A DNA stretch of 64,000 bases from Flavobacteriales bacterium. Lineage in GTDB: Bacteria; Bacteroidota; Bacteroidia; Flavobacteriales_D; Crocinitomicaceae. This document shows, in pieces, positions 9,796 to 21,176 of this stretch. How positions within the stretch are numbered: the first letter of the stretch is position 1; each line of letters begins with the position of its first letter. Where the stretch lies: the NCBI GenBank assembly GCA_947447525.1, contig CANFJL010000003.1, positions 62,001-126,000 on the forward strand, read 5' to 3'. Under the pieces are notes generated by a model. The model worked only from the letters and a program-made list of their open reading frames with translations. It did no database searches and had not been told where the DNA came from. The position numbers and the translations under genes are program-made.

Positions 9796-12700
9796 ATGAA
9801 CATGAGTAATAGAAAAAATATATCCATAAAAACTATTTTGTGCTTCATAATGGCGTTTCAAAATGTCTTCAGCTTTGCCGGAGTAATTCCAACAACAGTA
9901 ACTATTGCGACAAATTACCTGGGTACACCTGTTGTAATAGGCACGAGTAATGCTCAAGTTACCGTTGCTGCAACAAGTCCTGCGAGTAATCAATGGGATC
10001 AGTTTGTTCAGAATAGAATTTCTCTGGGTATTGACATGAATTATAAGAAATTCGCAGGAAACAATACAGATATAAAAGTCAGATTTAACGTCAAACGATG
10101 GAACGTAAATATGATGCCTTTGGCCGATTCAACGATATATCTTTCTGTGAAATACCGTCCAACACTTGACACAAATTATCAACAATTGCACCGCATACAG
10201 TTTAACAATGCATACAAATTTCAAATTCAAATTGATAGCATTTATGTGAATGGTACGGCGACAACAACGCTTCCCGAATACCTTTTTGTAAAAGGTGAAA
10301 TTTGGGTAGATCGTTATACCAATTTTACGTCACTCAATAGTAGTATTGCAATGATTTCACCCATTTATGCAGATAAAGATTGCAACGGGAAAAATGATGA
10401 GGTTACGTTGCAATGGGCCCCTATTCATGGTGCAGTCGAATATCAATTGGAGTGGTTGCATATAAACGATTATGGTTTTGATTCAAATCATCCAAATGAC
10501 CCAAATTTTATTACCATCGATTCCAATAATGTGGTATATAATTTCAAATACAATTCCACCCGAATTTCAACTACAAATACTTCCTACACCTTGAATTTAT
10601 TATTTAATAAAGGTTGGATTCTTTATAGAATAAGAGGAGTGGGGTACACATCAGGAGACCTAAATAATGAAGTTTATAATGTTTGGAATCTTGCAGAATC
10701 TGGAGTAGTAGGTTCTGTCAATGCCAATTATAAAATTCACATCAACCAACAAACGGCGCATGAAAACTCCATGAATTGGCAGTATTCGGCAACCTATGCC
10801 GAAGAAGGTAAGCGCAAAGAAGTTGTAAGTTATTTTGATGGCACTTTGCGCAACCGTCAAATGGTTACAAAGATTAACTCCAACAATAATACCATTGTTG
10901 GCGAAACGATATATGATTTTCAGGGTAGGCCAGCTATTCAAGTATTGCCCATTCCTGTTCCAGATGCAACTTGTGCTGTCGGTGCACAAAACACCATTCA
11001 TTTTTATCCAAATTTCAATAAAAATGAAAATGATGTGGCATATTCACGAAATGATTTCGATAAGGATGTTACTACTTGCCAAATTGAAGCTTCACCGATG
11101 TCAAATTCTACTGGCGCTTCCAATTATTATTCTTCGGCAAATGCTAACCAACAACAGGAACAAGGATATGTTCCGAATGCAAGCGGATACCCTTTTACTC
11201 AAGTGGAATTCACTGCTGATAATTCTGGAAGAGTAAGAAGACAAAGTGGAGTAGGAACGGATTTTAAAATTGGCAGTGGACACGAAACAAATTATTTATA
11301 TGGTAAACCAGGTCAAGTTGAATTGGATCGTTTGTTTGGATCGGAAGTAGGATATGCTGAACATTATAAAAAAAATAGCGTCATTGATCCAAACGGACAA
11401 GTAAGTATTAGTTATTTAGACCAAGAGGGAAGGGTTATTGCAACTGCTTTGGTGGGTAATGCACCTTCAAATACGTTGGAATTAGCTTCGGCGTCGGAAG
11501 CATCCGTGACAATTACAGAAAATGCTTTTGGAAATAATCAAATAGAGAATCGTTTGAATATGAATGGCGATGGTTACATTTTTTCTCAAGTACTAAATGT
11601 AGTAACGGAATCAAACTACACCTTAGATTATAACTTTTCCATTTCGCCACTTCAGGACGAGTGTTTACCAAATTACTGCATCGATTGTGTCTATGATTTA
11701 AGTTTGGAATTAATTGACGAATGTGGGGTAAATCTTGCACCTTCTGAATACCAGAATAAAATCACAGGGAAATTCACTCAGACGAATATTGGTTATTCTT
11801 TTCACGGGATTTGTTCTAATCCTCAAAATGGAAGTTCGAATACTCAACCTTTTACCATCGCCAATTTACCCGTGGGAATGTATTATTTGAATAAAGTTTT
11901 GACGATAAATCATGATGCAAGAGAGGCATACATTCAACTATATTTGGACACTACAAAAAATACATGCATCAAAACCTTGTATGATTTTCAGCAGGAGGCT
12001 TTAGCTGAAATTGATTCATCCTTATGTAATATTGATTGTGAAACATGTTTTCAGCAACTCGGATCCTTAGATGAATTTGTTTCTGAAGGCAAAGGATCTT
12101 CTGGCGATTATTTTGAACGAAAGGAACAATGTGAAAATGCGTGTAAGGATGATTATGTTTCTCCTTGCGAAGGAATATACCAAATGATGTTGATTGATAT
12201 GAATCCTGGAGGACAGTATGGCGAATATCTAAACAGCGCAACCAATCTAATGGATTTTTCTGCCTTTCCGTTATCCATTTATAACCCAACGAATGTTTTG
12301 CCGAATACCAATGCCAATTGGAGAAATCCGATTTTTGAAAACCTTACTTATTACATGGATGATAATGGCGATAGTAGTAAAATTTATTTAAACCAGAATG
12401 CTTCTGGAAATTGGTTTCCTCAACCGTTAAATAGTTCATACATTAAACATGACCTCTCCAATAACACGTATTACATTTATCCAAATGAGTTAAATAATGT
12501 GGCTGATTTCATTGAAGATTTTGAACTTTCTTGGGCGAAATCTTTAGTGTTTTATCATCCAGAGTATTGTTATTACAAGACCTGTATTGGTTTTTCAAAA
12601 CCAAATAATGTTACAGATGCCTTTACTTCTGAGGAATTTGATAAACTGTTAATGACTACTAATACATTTGAAAAAGCCATTGAAAACGGTTTTATTTCCT

Positions 12701-15700
12701 CGACGTATCAATTTATTTTCGATTCCAATCTTTCTGCTAACCCAAGTTACAATCCGCTCGAAAATTGGTTTATTCCAACTTCCAATAATCCACAGGATAG
12801 CTCTCATGCTTGGGATCCATTTGTTTATTTTGCGAATTCAAATTCGGCTCCTTGTAACGTAATTGGACAAGATTTAGCAACAAAATTCAATGCTTTTCAA
12901 ACCATTAATGGTCAATCCTATTCCATGAAACAAATAGCGGCCATGATAAGCCGTTGCGGCAGCAATACATCGGGTGTATATGCTCCTGCTTGTTTTAATT
13001 TTGGAGGCACTTATAATGGCGCATATGATATCGCTTTATTAAACAAGGAATGGCAAACATTAAAATTGCTTTATTTAGGTGAAAAAAAGGAACAACAACT
13101 AAAATATGAAGATTGCATTGCAAGTTCTGTTTGCAATCAATATTGTGGTTGCATCGGTGATGAAGAATTTAACGCCTTTGCGAACGGATTATTTTCTGTA
13201 ACGAACTACTTAGCAAGTAGACAACCATGTGGACAAAATTTACTCAATCAATACCAAGGTAAACAACGTCGATTCGTGACTTCGTTGACCTTGCCACAAA
13301 TGGTTCCGCCTAATCAAGCGATCTATAATTTGTACCTTCAAACTGGCCAATGTCCAGTTGCGTTCTCCCTTGAGCAATTATTATCCTCTTTAGCAGCGAG
13401 TAATCAATTGGCCAATGGTGGACTGGTAAATTTGAATGATTTCATTGAACTGACCAATCTTTATTTGGCTATGAATGATTTTAATATTCCGTTGGCTATT
13501 CCATCCATCTACCAGGTTTCCAATATGACTTCAATGGATACCCTAGAAATAGAATGGTTCGATCAGGCTTCTTCCGCTATCTATCACACCTTCAAGTTAG
13601 GAAAAAATAGCACCTATAATTGGAATGATATTCAGCAAATAACAGGATTACAGGTGTTAACTGATTCGACATTTTCTATGATTGGTAAAGTTTTGAATGG
13701 AAGTGGATTGTACGATGAGGTTGTAATCGATGGCAAAGCTAGTGGATTCAATCTTTTAAGCTGTAGTTTTACCAATGAATGTAAACCGAACCAATTAGCA
13801 CATGATGTTGAATTTTTACTGAATGTATTGAATGATTATGGACAACTTTCTACGACAACGCCAGTTGCTATTCATCCCTATAATATTGGTACGCAAAACA
13901 TAGATTTACAAACATTATGGATCAGCAATGCTGCTGCAGTAGGCGGACATTTATCTTTTGTAAAAATTTCTAACGGCAACTACAAAATTTTTAACCCGGC
14001 AGGAAATCCAAATGATGGATTCTTTATTCAATTGAATAGCATTACGCCATCTGGATTATCAAGTCCAATTGATTATTTTTCAGACATCAATTCGCTTGGT
14101 CAAAACTCATTCGAAATTACGATCCATTATATTAATGGTCAAACTGCTCTTGCGCATGGTTCGTTTATCCGAAAAATGACGGGTTCACCTAACCTTTCGA
14201 TATCAGCGGGTACCTGTGGTTTACCAATTCCTCTTCAATGTCAGACACCTGAAAACAACAATTTAAGTGACTTGTTTATTGTGTTAAAGGATGTCTTTGA
14301 AAATCAAAACGCATCAACTTCTTTCAACTTTAATCTATTTCAAAGTGTCTATCTTACACCAAATTTAATTAATCAATTAGCATTAGGGACGACGAGTACA
14401 TCCTCTGTTTATGATAGTCTACTTAATAAAATCACATTGGATTTGGGTACTTGTAATATGGAATTGACACTTGTTGATACAAATCTAATTTCAAATATCA
14501 TCGAATTAATTGACATCGAGACGTATGGTGAGCCTGATCCGTATTTCAATTTTTATCAATTTATGATGAATGTTAAATTAAATGTAGGAGGAATCATTGT
14601 TTACGACAAAATTCTTGGTACATCGTGTTTTCCTTTGAGAGATTGTATCAAGTGCAAAAAAGAAGAGGAATCAACATCAAATAATTCAACAATTCCCTCC
14701 AGTCCATGTAAAGATAGTTACCAAGAATATGTAAACTGCTTTAATTCTTTTAATCTGTGGGCGGGAATGAATAATTTTCCATTTTCTGACTGGGTTGGGA
14801 AAGAAATCGAGTTCGATGTGTTTTTACGTTTGAATGTATGCGAATGTATAACGGAGTATTGTAGTCGTCTTCAAGCAATCAGGGATGGTGTTATTCAATT
14901 TAATACGCCAGATGAATTTAAATTGTACTTAAGTCCTTCTCAAGTTTGTGATCATCCATGTTTGCCAAGTACTCAAGTACCAAATTCACTCCCAGTTCTT
15001 GATTCCTTAGAATTTTCTTTAGGGGACAATTGTCTGGAAATGTTGGTGAATGAAGCGATGTTGAATGGCCAAATACGTTATGAGAATTACCTTGACAGCT
15101 TGAAAGGTGAATTGAATAAACGCTACATGGATAAATGCTTGAGTGTTAATGAACATTTTACCTATACCTACACTGACAAACTTTATCATTTTACTCTGTA
15201 TTATTATGATCAAGCGGGTAATTTAATCAAAACAATACCTCCAGAAGGGGTTGAAGTATTGAATATTACCGCATATAATGATAATTTGTCCATTGATGTA
15301 GAAAATGATCGTGAAAATCATACACATACCGTATTTACCAAACATCGAATGGCAACGACCTATGAATATAATTCATTGAATCAATTAGTGGCTCAATGCT
15401 CGCCAGATGCGGATCCAATGAATGAGTTTGATATAACATTGACCAGTGGTTTACCAGCGGATTTGATTACCAATAAAATTCAAATGCTCAATGAAAACAG
15501 GGGTTATTTGGCAGGGCAAATAGGCACTCGTGGTTATTTATTCAGGACCGATGACGGAGGAGGCACTTGGAACCGAGTGAATGGATTAATAGGCGCCGAT
15601 TTCAAAAAAGTGAAGATGATAAATAGTGCTGTTGGATTCGCAGTTGGAAATAAAGGCATCGTGATGAAAACACTTAATGCTGGACAAAGTTGGGATTTAA

Positions 15701-18700
15701 TTGACATGTATGCTGCTTTCGGAACTCAGTCACCATCAGATTTAAATGACCTTGATTTTTATTCAGTAGGAGGGACTTCTTATGTGGTTACCATTATTGG
15801 TGATGCTGGTTTTGTTGCAAAAAGTACCGACTTGACAATCTTCACCCAAATCAATATGGGTATAAATGCTACCGATAATCTCATCAGCATCGATAATGAT
15901 GGCTCGAAAGAAATCATCGTTGGTCAGTCCTTGACTAATAATACCATCTATTCAAAGTTAACGTCTGCAAACTCTTGGTCTGTTTATTCATCGAATGCGG
16001 GGTTGGAGATACTTACACTAGATTCTTTGTCCGCTAAAAAAATTATTGCTGGAGCCATGGATGGGCGCATTTATGTCAATGATTGGTCCAATGGTTCGAA
16101 TGCATGGTTTCCTATTTTAAATAATCTTACTCAGGATGTTACTGAGCTTCAATTTTTCAATGAATTGCAAGGATTTGCCATTTCAGGTGGGAAATTATAT
16201 AAAACGGAAAATGGTGGTTCAAACTGGAACTTGTTCTCCAATGAAACTTACCTTGATTTGGCTAAGTCCAAGGACAGAAGTATTTTAGGTGCAGTGGGAC
16301 AAAATGGAATCATACGTATTCTTTTCCCAAATACGACAAACCTAACGACGGCACATATTGTTCCATTTTCTAGTGCCTCGAATATCAAAACAATTTGGGT
16401 GAACAGAAATGGCAGTAATTCAAATTCAACATGGTCTATTGTTGTTTCAAATAGTACAACTATTTATTATTGTTGGAATGCGATGAGTGCATTTCCTATA
16501 TTTACTTCGTTCGCTACCGGTCAATCAGCCATTATTTCCGAATACCTATTTAATCAAGTTTCAAACACGTCGTTAGACGGAGTCACTTTGATGACAAATG
16601 GAAAGCTTTATCGTACAAAAATTAGTAATTCGGGTTCACCAGTATTTGATTTAATTACCTTAAGCAATATAAACACGTTTAGCAAGATCGTGAAGATTAC
16701 CAATTCTAATTTATTTGTTGGAACAGCAGGAACAAAATTATATCGCTTTGCTTTAAATGTGGCAAATAATCAAGTTTCGGAAACCTTGCTCTATACAGGA
16801 TTAACTGGAATATCGAAAGGATTATTGGCTACAATGGATACAATTAAAATTACAGGTACAAGTATTTCCCATGTTCAAAAAAATGCGGGAGGTTCATTTG
16901 GATTAACAGATCAGACCTACAAACATTTGTACAATGGCCTTCGAAATATTCGTTATGTAAGCCTAAATCCACAGTGGTTGAGCTGTGGTGAAGATGGAAC
17001 GATCGTTCGTTTAGAAAATGGGAACTGGGTTCAAAAATCCCATCCTGTAAATGCAAATATGAATTCATTGAAATCAACAACCAATGGTCTATACGTTGTT
17101 GGAGATGCTGGATATTTCTCACAATTAAATTACAATTCAAATACCTACTCCGATGTGAAGATGCAATTATTTTTAGGCGCATTTGTGGAAGGTTCTGTTT
17201 CTCAAAACTTGTATGACCTTGAAATGAATGGGACAAAAATGTACGTGGTTGGACAAAATGGAAAAGTCCTATATTCCCCGAACTTTATCGTTGATAAATT
17301 TGCTCAATTGCAGCAAGGAACGCAAAACTTATTTGGAATTACAACGATACCTGGATCCTTGAACTTAGTCAGTGTAGGGAATAATTCAACTTTCCTCAAC
17401 CAATTAAATTCAAGTTATTTCATCAATAAAGAACTATTCACTCCACAGTTAGTTGATTTAAATTTTTATTCCTCATTAGAAGGTGGAGTTTGTGGTGGTC
17501 ATTTTACCGTTCGTCAGACCAATGATGGTGGATTAACTTGGAAAATAGTAGTGCCTCAGAATGCCTCTCAAGTAACATCCTTTAACGTAACGAAAGGTTG
17601 GATGACCTCTCCGAACCAACTTGTTCTTTTAGGAAGTGGTGCAGTTCCTATGCGTGCAACCAACACCAATGCGATTCGATATTCTTTTGTGGGCTTGCCA
17701 ACAAATGTAACAGCAGTGGATCGTTATGGTAACTATTTATTGCTCAATAATCAAAATGGAACACAAGCACAAATAAAAGCATTAAGTATCGCTTCGGATT
17801 CTGTTCAAACATTGATTTCCTTGAATAATGCAACCGTCAATGCGTTAAAAGTTGGCAACAATCGAAATATTTCCATTGCAGGAAACTCGGGACTATTTAG
17901 TTATTACAAATGGACTGGTGTCCCAAGTTCAGGTACAACAAGCTTCGTTTTCACGAGTGCTGCAAGTTCCTTGGGTAACAAGAATATTCGAGACATCGCA
18001 GCGATAAGTACGTCGGAATTTATTCTTGTGGGTGATAATGGGGCTTATTACCATTCCCAAAATCCAACCATCAATGCAAGTAATGAACTTACAGCGATTG
18101 GTTGGTTCGCTCAGGCAGGTGTGTATAGTGTATCCATTGATCCGTATGATGTAAGCGCCTCAGGAAACATTCAATTAAAAACCATTGCTATGCGCAGTTC
18201 TACTCGTGGAGTTTATGGTGGAAATTACACAAGTTCCTTCTCGCATTTTAGTAGTACAAACTATTGTTTTGTTCGAGGATTATACGATGCTCCCAATCGT
18301 TATAGTGCTCGTTTTTACTACGATAAGCTTGGAAGACTTGTTGTTAGTCAAAATTCCCGTCAATACAACAATAGCACTGGCGAAGGACGCAAATACTCCT
18401 ACACGCTATACGATGCCATCGGTAGAGTATATGAAGTTGGAGAAAAAACTGAAAATTCGAATCTACCAAACGTCTTTGCGAAGGTGTTTGGTACCGAAGT
18501 GTCTTCCTATTACAATCCAAAAGCCATGGATGATACAAAATTATTGTCTTGGATCTTTGGTAACGGTGCAAGAAAAGAAGTGACTCGAAGTTATTATGAC
18601 AGCACTTATTTTACAGGGATAGCTGGACTTACACCTACACGTTCTACCCAACGCAAACGGATTATTCATGTTACCTACGAAGAAGTCTTTGATGGTAATG

Positions 18701-21171
18701 ATTTGACCTACGATCACGGGACACATTACGATTACGACATTCATGGAAATGTAAGCACCCTCGTTCAAGACAATAAAAAAATGGCTGCCAATTTTGCGTC
18801 TTTGGCATCTCAACGATATAAACGCATGGATTACCGCTATGATTTAGTCTCAGGAAATGTTCACCGCATGAGCGTTCAAAGTGGCAGTGCTGACCAGTGG
18901 CATCATGCTTATTTGTACGATGCAGATAACCGCATTACGGCGGCATATACCAATACTCAATCGCCTATCTTGCCAATAACTCGATTGTCATCTGCCCTAC
19001 AAAACGAACTCGTATACAATGCCGATTGGGAAGAGGATGCCGCTTATTATTACTACGATCATGGACCTTTGGCTAGAACAGAAATAGGGGAGGATCAATT
19101 GCAAGGATTTGATTACCTTTATAACTTACAAGGATGGATGAAAGGAGTAAATGCCATATCAGCAGAGAATGACCCAGGTATAGATGGAATTCAACCATCA
19201 TCTGGAACCAATCCAAATCAATATTTCGGAAAAGATTTATCGGCATTCAGTTTGAGTTATTTCAATAACGATTATACTCCGATTAATGGACAAGCGCCAA
19301 TTGCCTCTGTAGATGCATCTAGCCATCCAGCAAGTAATAGTGCAGAATTATTCAATGGCAACATTCGTTATATGCAAACAAGGTTAACGAATCCAACCAC
19401 AGGAGTTGATATGCCAATGTTGAATGCCTATCAGTATGATCAATTGAACAGGCTCAAAGCATCTCGAAGTTATGAAAGTGATTTAAATGCGAATGCTTGG
19501 AATCCAACAGCGTATAATGATTCCTACTTCAATGCCTTCTCTTATGATGCTTTGGGGAATATTTTAACCCAAGATCGACACAAACGAGATGGTACAAAAA
19601 TTGAAGACATGAGTTACCAATATCAATATGCCAATGGTAAGTTGCAGCGCAATAGACTATATCATATTAACGATGCGGTTGCTTCTGCTACCGATTTGAC
19701 AGATATTGATGACATGGGTGCCTTTAATTCGACAGTGAGCACAATTAACACGATGAACAATTATGCTTACGATGAAGAAGGCCGTTTAATAAAGGACACA
19801 CAAGAAGAGATTTCCAAAATTGTTTGGAGGGTTGATGGCAAGGTAAAAGAGATTCAACGAGGAATAGATACTTCCAAAAGATACATTCGTTTTGACTACG
19901 ATGCCATGGGGCATCGCATTGCCAAACACGTTTACGACAATACGGGAGTAGCCTTGAAAAAATCAACTTATTATATTCTGGATGCTCAGGGTAATCAGGT
20001 TTCTATGTACGAACATTTGGCAAGTGCGCAAACCGCAAAATATCTTTTGGTGGAGCGTAACATGTTTGGTTCATCGCGTTTGGGAACCAAAGAAGACCAT
20101 ACAAACATGCTAACAACAACAGTGACGCCGTACAGTTATTCCCGAATTTTAGGTACGAAAAAGTATGAGTTCAGCAACCATTTAGGGAATGTCCTTACGA
20201 TTTTCTGTGATGTAAAAGTTCCAATTGACGACAACTCAGACGGTGTAGTTGATTCGTATCGGGTTTGCTTACAAAACACTTATGACTACAGCCCTTTCGG
20301 GGTAAGCCTTGATGGGAGAACAATTGAAAGGGATTTTTACCGAAGAGGTTTTAGCGGCATGGAGAAAGATGATGAGGTGAAAGGGGAAGGGAATTCTTAC
20401 AGTACAGAGTTTAGACAAATGGACGCCAGGTTGGGTAGATGGCTAAGTGCCGATCCTGTTGTAAAACATCATGAATCTCCTTTTTCATGTTTTTCAAATA
20501 ATCCTATTACAAATATTGATCCTGATGGAATGGATACATTGGATGTAATAAAAGCAAATGGAAAAATTCGAAAATACACAAAAGGCGGAGAAAATGATGT
20601 TTTTAGAATTGTTGATGATAATGGGAAAGTACTTGAAAAATTAAGTGTAAAAGCGGGTACCATCAGCAATAAATGGGCTTATAATGACGAAAAGAATAAA
20701 AAAAATGATTTAGACGTAATACAGATGAAGGATGATGGTGAATCAGGGAAGGTTTTTGAATTTATAGCTAAAAACACAAAAGTGGAGTGGTCGTATATTA
20801 CAGCTTCATATGGCGCTTGGAATCAATCATTTTTAACGACTTCTCATGCTAAAAGTGAAGAAATTGCTTGTGTTTCACTTATGGATAAAAAATTAATACC
20901 GAAGGGTTGGGTTATTAAAAAAGATATTCATTCTCATCCAGGTAATACAGAATATCCATCAGGATCATTTAAATACATACCGCGTGAAGATGAATTTGAA
21001 ATTCCTCGATCAAGAGGTGAATGGGGAGATACTGGGTTTGCAAAAAGCATAGGAGAAAAGTATAAAAATAAAAAGCCAAAAGAAAAACCAATCGTATTCC
21101 AAATTTTCATTCCTAGTACTGGAAAATATATTAATTATACAAAAGATAGTAAACTGAGTGATTATAGATAA
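9796..21171 (+). CDS. 3791-aa Rhs/YD-repeat polymorphic toxin with propeller insert and JAB-like tip
   Basis: The start at 9796 gives a signal peptide (about residues 1-29); an ATG two codons on is also possible. In order: an FN3-like region (residues 195-310); a shell entry with 'DGTLRNRQ' and 'YDFQGRPAIQVLPIPVP' (350-400); a long Cys-rich region (600-1800); YD repeats (about 1805-1880); an insert of about 930 residues with repeated Ycf48/BNR-like units such as RTDDGGGTW and KTENGGSNW (1895-2815); more YD repeats (2835-3450); and the Rhs core with EFSNHLGNVL (3457), DYSPFG (3497), GRWLSADP (3548) and DPDGMD (3575). The last 210 residues are a different domain with IHSHPG (3711-3716), PSG and a later GD, matching the JAB-like toxin pattern, a putative metal-dependent hydrolase. 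Next comes a lipoprotein, the likely immunity gene. There is no T9SS sorting domain. The toxin assignment is inference from architecture. Confidence 0.85.
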   Translation: MNMSNRKNISIKTILCFIMAFQNVFSFAGVIPTTVTIATNYLGTPVVIGTSNAQVTVAATSPASNQWDQFVQNRISLGIDMNYKKFAGNNTDIKVRFNVKRWNVNMMPLADSTIYLSVKYRPTLDTNYQQLHRIQFNNAYKFQIQIDSIYVNGTATTTLPEYLFVKGEIWVDRYTNFTSLNSSIAMISPIYADKDCNGKNDEVTLQWAPIHGAVEYQLEWLHINDYGFDSNHPNDPNFITIDSNNVVYNFKYNSTRISTTNTSYTLNLLFNKGWILYRIRGVGYTSGDLNNEVYNVWNLAESGVVGSVNANYKIHINQQTAHENSMNWQYSATYAEEGKRKEVVSYFDGTLRNRQMVTKINSNNNTIVGETIYDFQGRPAIQVLPIPVPDATCAVGAQNTIHFYPNFNKNENDVAYSRNDFDKDVTTCQIEASPMSNSTGASNYYSSANANQQQEQGYVPNASGYPFTQVEFTADNSGRVRRQSGVGTDFKIGSGHETNYLYGKPGQVELDRLFGSEVGYAEHYKKNSVIDPNGQVSISYLDQEGRVIATALVGNAPSNTLELASASEASVTITENAFGNNQIENRLNMNGDGYIFSQVLNVVTESNYTLDYNFSISPLQDECLPNYCIDCVYDLSLELIDECGVNLAPSEYQNKITGKFTQTNIGYSFHGICSNPQNGSSNTQPFTIANLPVGMYYLNKVLTINHDAREAYIQLYLDTTKNTCIKTLYDFQQEALAEIDSSLCNIDCETCFQQLGSLDEFVSEGKGSSGDYFERKEQCENACKDDYVSPCEGIYQMMLIDMNPGGQYGEYLNSATNLMDFSAFPLSIYNPTNVLPNTNANWRNPIFENLTYYMDDNGDSSKIYLNQNASGNWFPQPLNSSYIKHDLSNNTYYIYPNELNNVADFIEDFELSWAKSLVFYHPEYCYYKTCIGFSKPNNVTDAFTSEEFDKLLMTTNTFEKAIENGFISSTYQFIFDSNLSANPSYNPLENWFIPTSNNPQDSSHAWDPFVYFANSNSAPCNVIGQDLATKFNAFQTINGQSYSMKQIAAMISRCGSNTSGVYAPACFNFGGTYNGAYDIALLNKEWQTLKLLYLGEKKEQQLKYEDCIASSVCNQYCGCIGDEEFNAFANGLFSVTNYLASRQPCGQNLLNQYQGKQRRFVTSLTLPQMVPPNQAIYNLYLQTGQCPVAFSLEQLLSSLAASNQLANGGLVNLNDFIELTNLYLAMNDFNIPLAIPSIYQVSNMTSMDTLEIEWFDQASSAIYHTFKLGKNSTYNWNDIQQITGLQVLTDSTFSMIGKVLNGSGLYDEVVIDGKASGFNLLSCSFTNECKPNQLAHDVEFLLNVLNDYGQLSTTTPVAIHPYNIGTQNIDLQTLWISNAAAVGGHLSFVKISNGNYKIFNPAGNPNDGFFIQLNSITPSGLSSPIDYFSDINSLGQNSFEITIHYINGQTALAHGSFIRKMTGSPNLSISAGTCGLPIPLQCQTPENNNLSDLFIVLKDVFENQNASTSFNFNLFQSVYLTPNLINQLALGTTSTSSVYDSLLNKITLDLGTCNMELTLVDTNLISNIIELIDIETYGEPDPYFNFYQFMMNVKLNVGGIIVYDKILGTSCFPLRDCIKCKKEEESTSNNSTIPSSPCKDSYQEYVNCFNSFNLWAGMNNFPFSDWVGKEIEFDVFLRLNVCECITEYCSRLQAIRDGVIQFNTPDEFKLYLSPSQVCDHPCLPSTQVPNSLPVLDSLEFSLGDNCLEMLVNEAMLNGQIRYENYLDSLKGELNKRYMDKCLSVNEHFTYTYTDKLYHFTLYYYDQAGNLIKTIPPEGVEVLNITAYNDNLSIDVENDRENHTHTVFTKHRMATTYEYNSLNQLVAQCSPDADPMNEFDITLTSGLPADLITNKIQMLNENRGYLAGQIGTRGYLFRTDDGGGTWNRVNGLIGADFKKVKMINSAVGFAVGNKGIVMKTLNAGQSWDLIDMYAAFGTQSPSDLNDLDFYSVGGTSYVVTIIGDAGFVAKSTDLTIFTQINMGINATDNLISIDNDGSKEIIVGQSLTNNTIYSKLTSANSWSVYSSNAGLEILTLDSLSAKKIIAGAMDGRIYVNDWSNGSNAWFPILNNLTQDVTELQFFNELQGFAISGGKLYKTENGGSNWNLFSNETYLDLAKSKDRSILGAVGQNGIIRILFPNTTNLTTAHIVPFSSASNIKTIWVNRNGSNSNSTWSIVVSNSTTIYYCWNAMSAFPIFTSFATGQSAIISEYLFNQVSNTSLDGVTLMTNGKLYRTKISNSGSPVFDLITLSNINTFSKIVKITNSNLFVGTAGTKLYRFALNVANNQVSETLLYTGLTGISKGLLATMDTIKITGTSISHVQKNAGGSFGLTDQTYKHLYNGLRNIRYVSLNPQWLSCGEDGTIVRLENGNWVQKSHPVNANMNSLKSTTNGLYVVGDAGYFSQLNYNSNTYSDVKMQLFLGAFVEGSVSQNLYDLEMNGTKMYVVGQNGKVLYSPNFIVDKFAQLQQGTQNLFGITTIPGSLNLVSVGNNSTFLNQLNSSYFINKELFTPQLVDLNFYSSLEGGVCGGHFTVRQTNDGGLTWKIVVPQNASQVTSFNVTKGWMTSPNQLVLLGSGAVPMRATNTNAIRYSFVGLPTNVTAVDRYGNYLLLNNQNGTQAQIKALSIASDSVQTLISLNNATVNALKVGNNRNISIAGNSGLFSYYKWTGVPSSGTTSFVFTSAASSLGNKNIRDIAAISTSEFILVGDNGAYYHSQNPTINASNELTAIGWFAQAGVYSVSIDPYDVSASGNIQLKTIAMRSSTRGVYGGNYTSSFSHFSSTNYCFVRGLYDAPNRYSARFYYDKLGRLVVSQNSRQYNNSTGEGRKYSYTLYDAIGRVYEVGEKTENSNLPNVFAKVFGTEVSSYYNPKAMDDTKLLSWIFGNGARKEVTRSYYDSTYFTGIAGLTPTRSTQRKRIIHVTYEEVFDGNDLTYDHGTHYDYDIHGNVSTLVQDNKKMAANFASLASQRYKRMDYRYDLVSGNVHRMSVQSGSADQWHHAYLYDADNRITAAYTNTQSPILPITRLSSALQNELVYNADWEEDAAYYYYDHGPLARTEIGEDQLQGFDYLYNLQGWMKGVNAISAENDPGIDGIQPSSGTNPNQYFGKDLSAFSLSYFNNDYTPINGQAPIASVDASSHPASNSAELFNGNIRYMQTRLTNPTTGVDMPMLNAYQYDQLNRLKASRSYESDLNANAWNPTAYNDSYFNAFSYDALGNILTQDRHKRDGTKIEDMSYQYQYANGKLQRNRLYHINDAVASATDLTDIDDMGAFNSTVSTINTMNNYAYDEEGRLIKDTQEEISKIVWRVDGKVKEIQRGIDTSKRYIRFDYDAMGHRIAKHVYDNTGVALKKSTYYILDAQGNQVSMYEHLASAQTAKYLLVERNMFGSSRLGTKEDHTNMLTTTVTPYSYSRILGTKKYEFSNHLGNVLTIFCDVKVPIDDNSDGVVDSYRVCLQNTYDYSPFGVSLDGRTIERDFYRRGFSGMEKDDEVKGEGNSYSTEFRQMDARLGRWLSADPVVKHHESPFSCFSNNPITNIDPDGMDTLDVIKANGKIRKYTKGGENDVFRIVDDNGKVLEKLSVKAGTISNKWAYNDEKNKKNDLDVIQMKDDGESGKVFEFIAKNTKVEWSYITASYGAWNQSFLTTSHAKSEEIACVSLMDKKLIPKGWVIKKDIHSHPGNTEYPSGSFKYIPREDEFEIPRSRGEWGDTGFAKSIGEKYKNKKPKEKPIVFQIFIPSTGKYINYTKDSKLSDYR
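15480..18240 (+). other. Propeller-like (Ycf48/BNR-type) insertion within the YD-repeat shell
   Basis: Within the giant gene, residues about 1895-2815 carry repeats of the kind 'GYLAGxxGxxxxTxDGGxTW', seen for example at 15540-15580, 16205-16230 and 17515-17545, interleaved with 'VVGxxGxI' strands. These are typical of Ycf48-like/BNR beta-propeller blades. The segment separates a YD unit ending SLNQLVAQCSPDAD from one starting FYYDKLGRLVVSQN, which from family knowledge are normally adjacent. It is read in frame and is part of the protein. Confidence 0.7.
20263..20480 (+). repeat. Rhs-core repeat, copy in the main gene
   Basis: This stretch, from 'tttgcttacaaaacact' to the GRWLSADP codons, recurs at high identity at 22706-22900, 24796-25010 and, on the minus strand, 29045-29233. 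Upstream sequence differs in every copy (except for the shared cassette leaders), and downstream sequence diverges into different tips. It is therefore the natural homology block for exchanging the C-terminal tip. Confidence 0.85.
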
Positions 21172-21176
21172 GCAAG

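Noticed and set aside
9757..9993. 78-codon minus-strand frame at the start of the giant gene
   Set aside because: Antisense shadow of the signal-peptide region.
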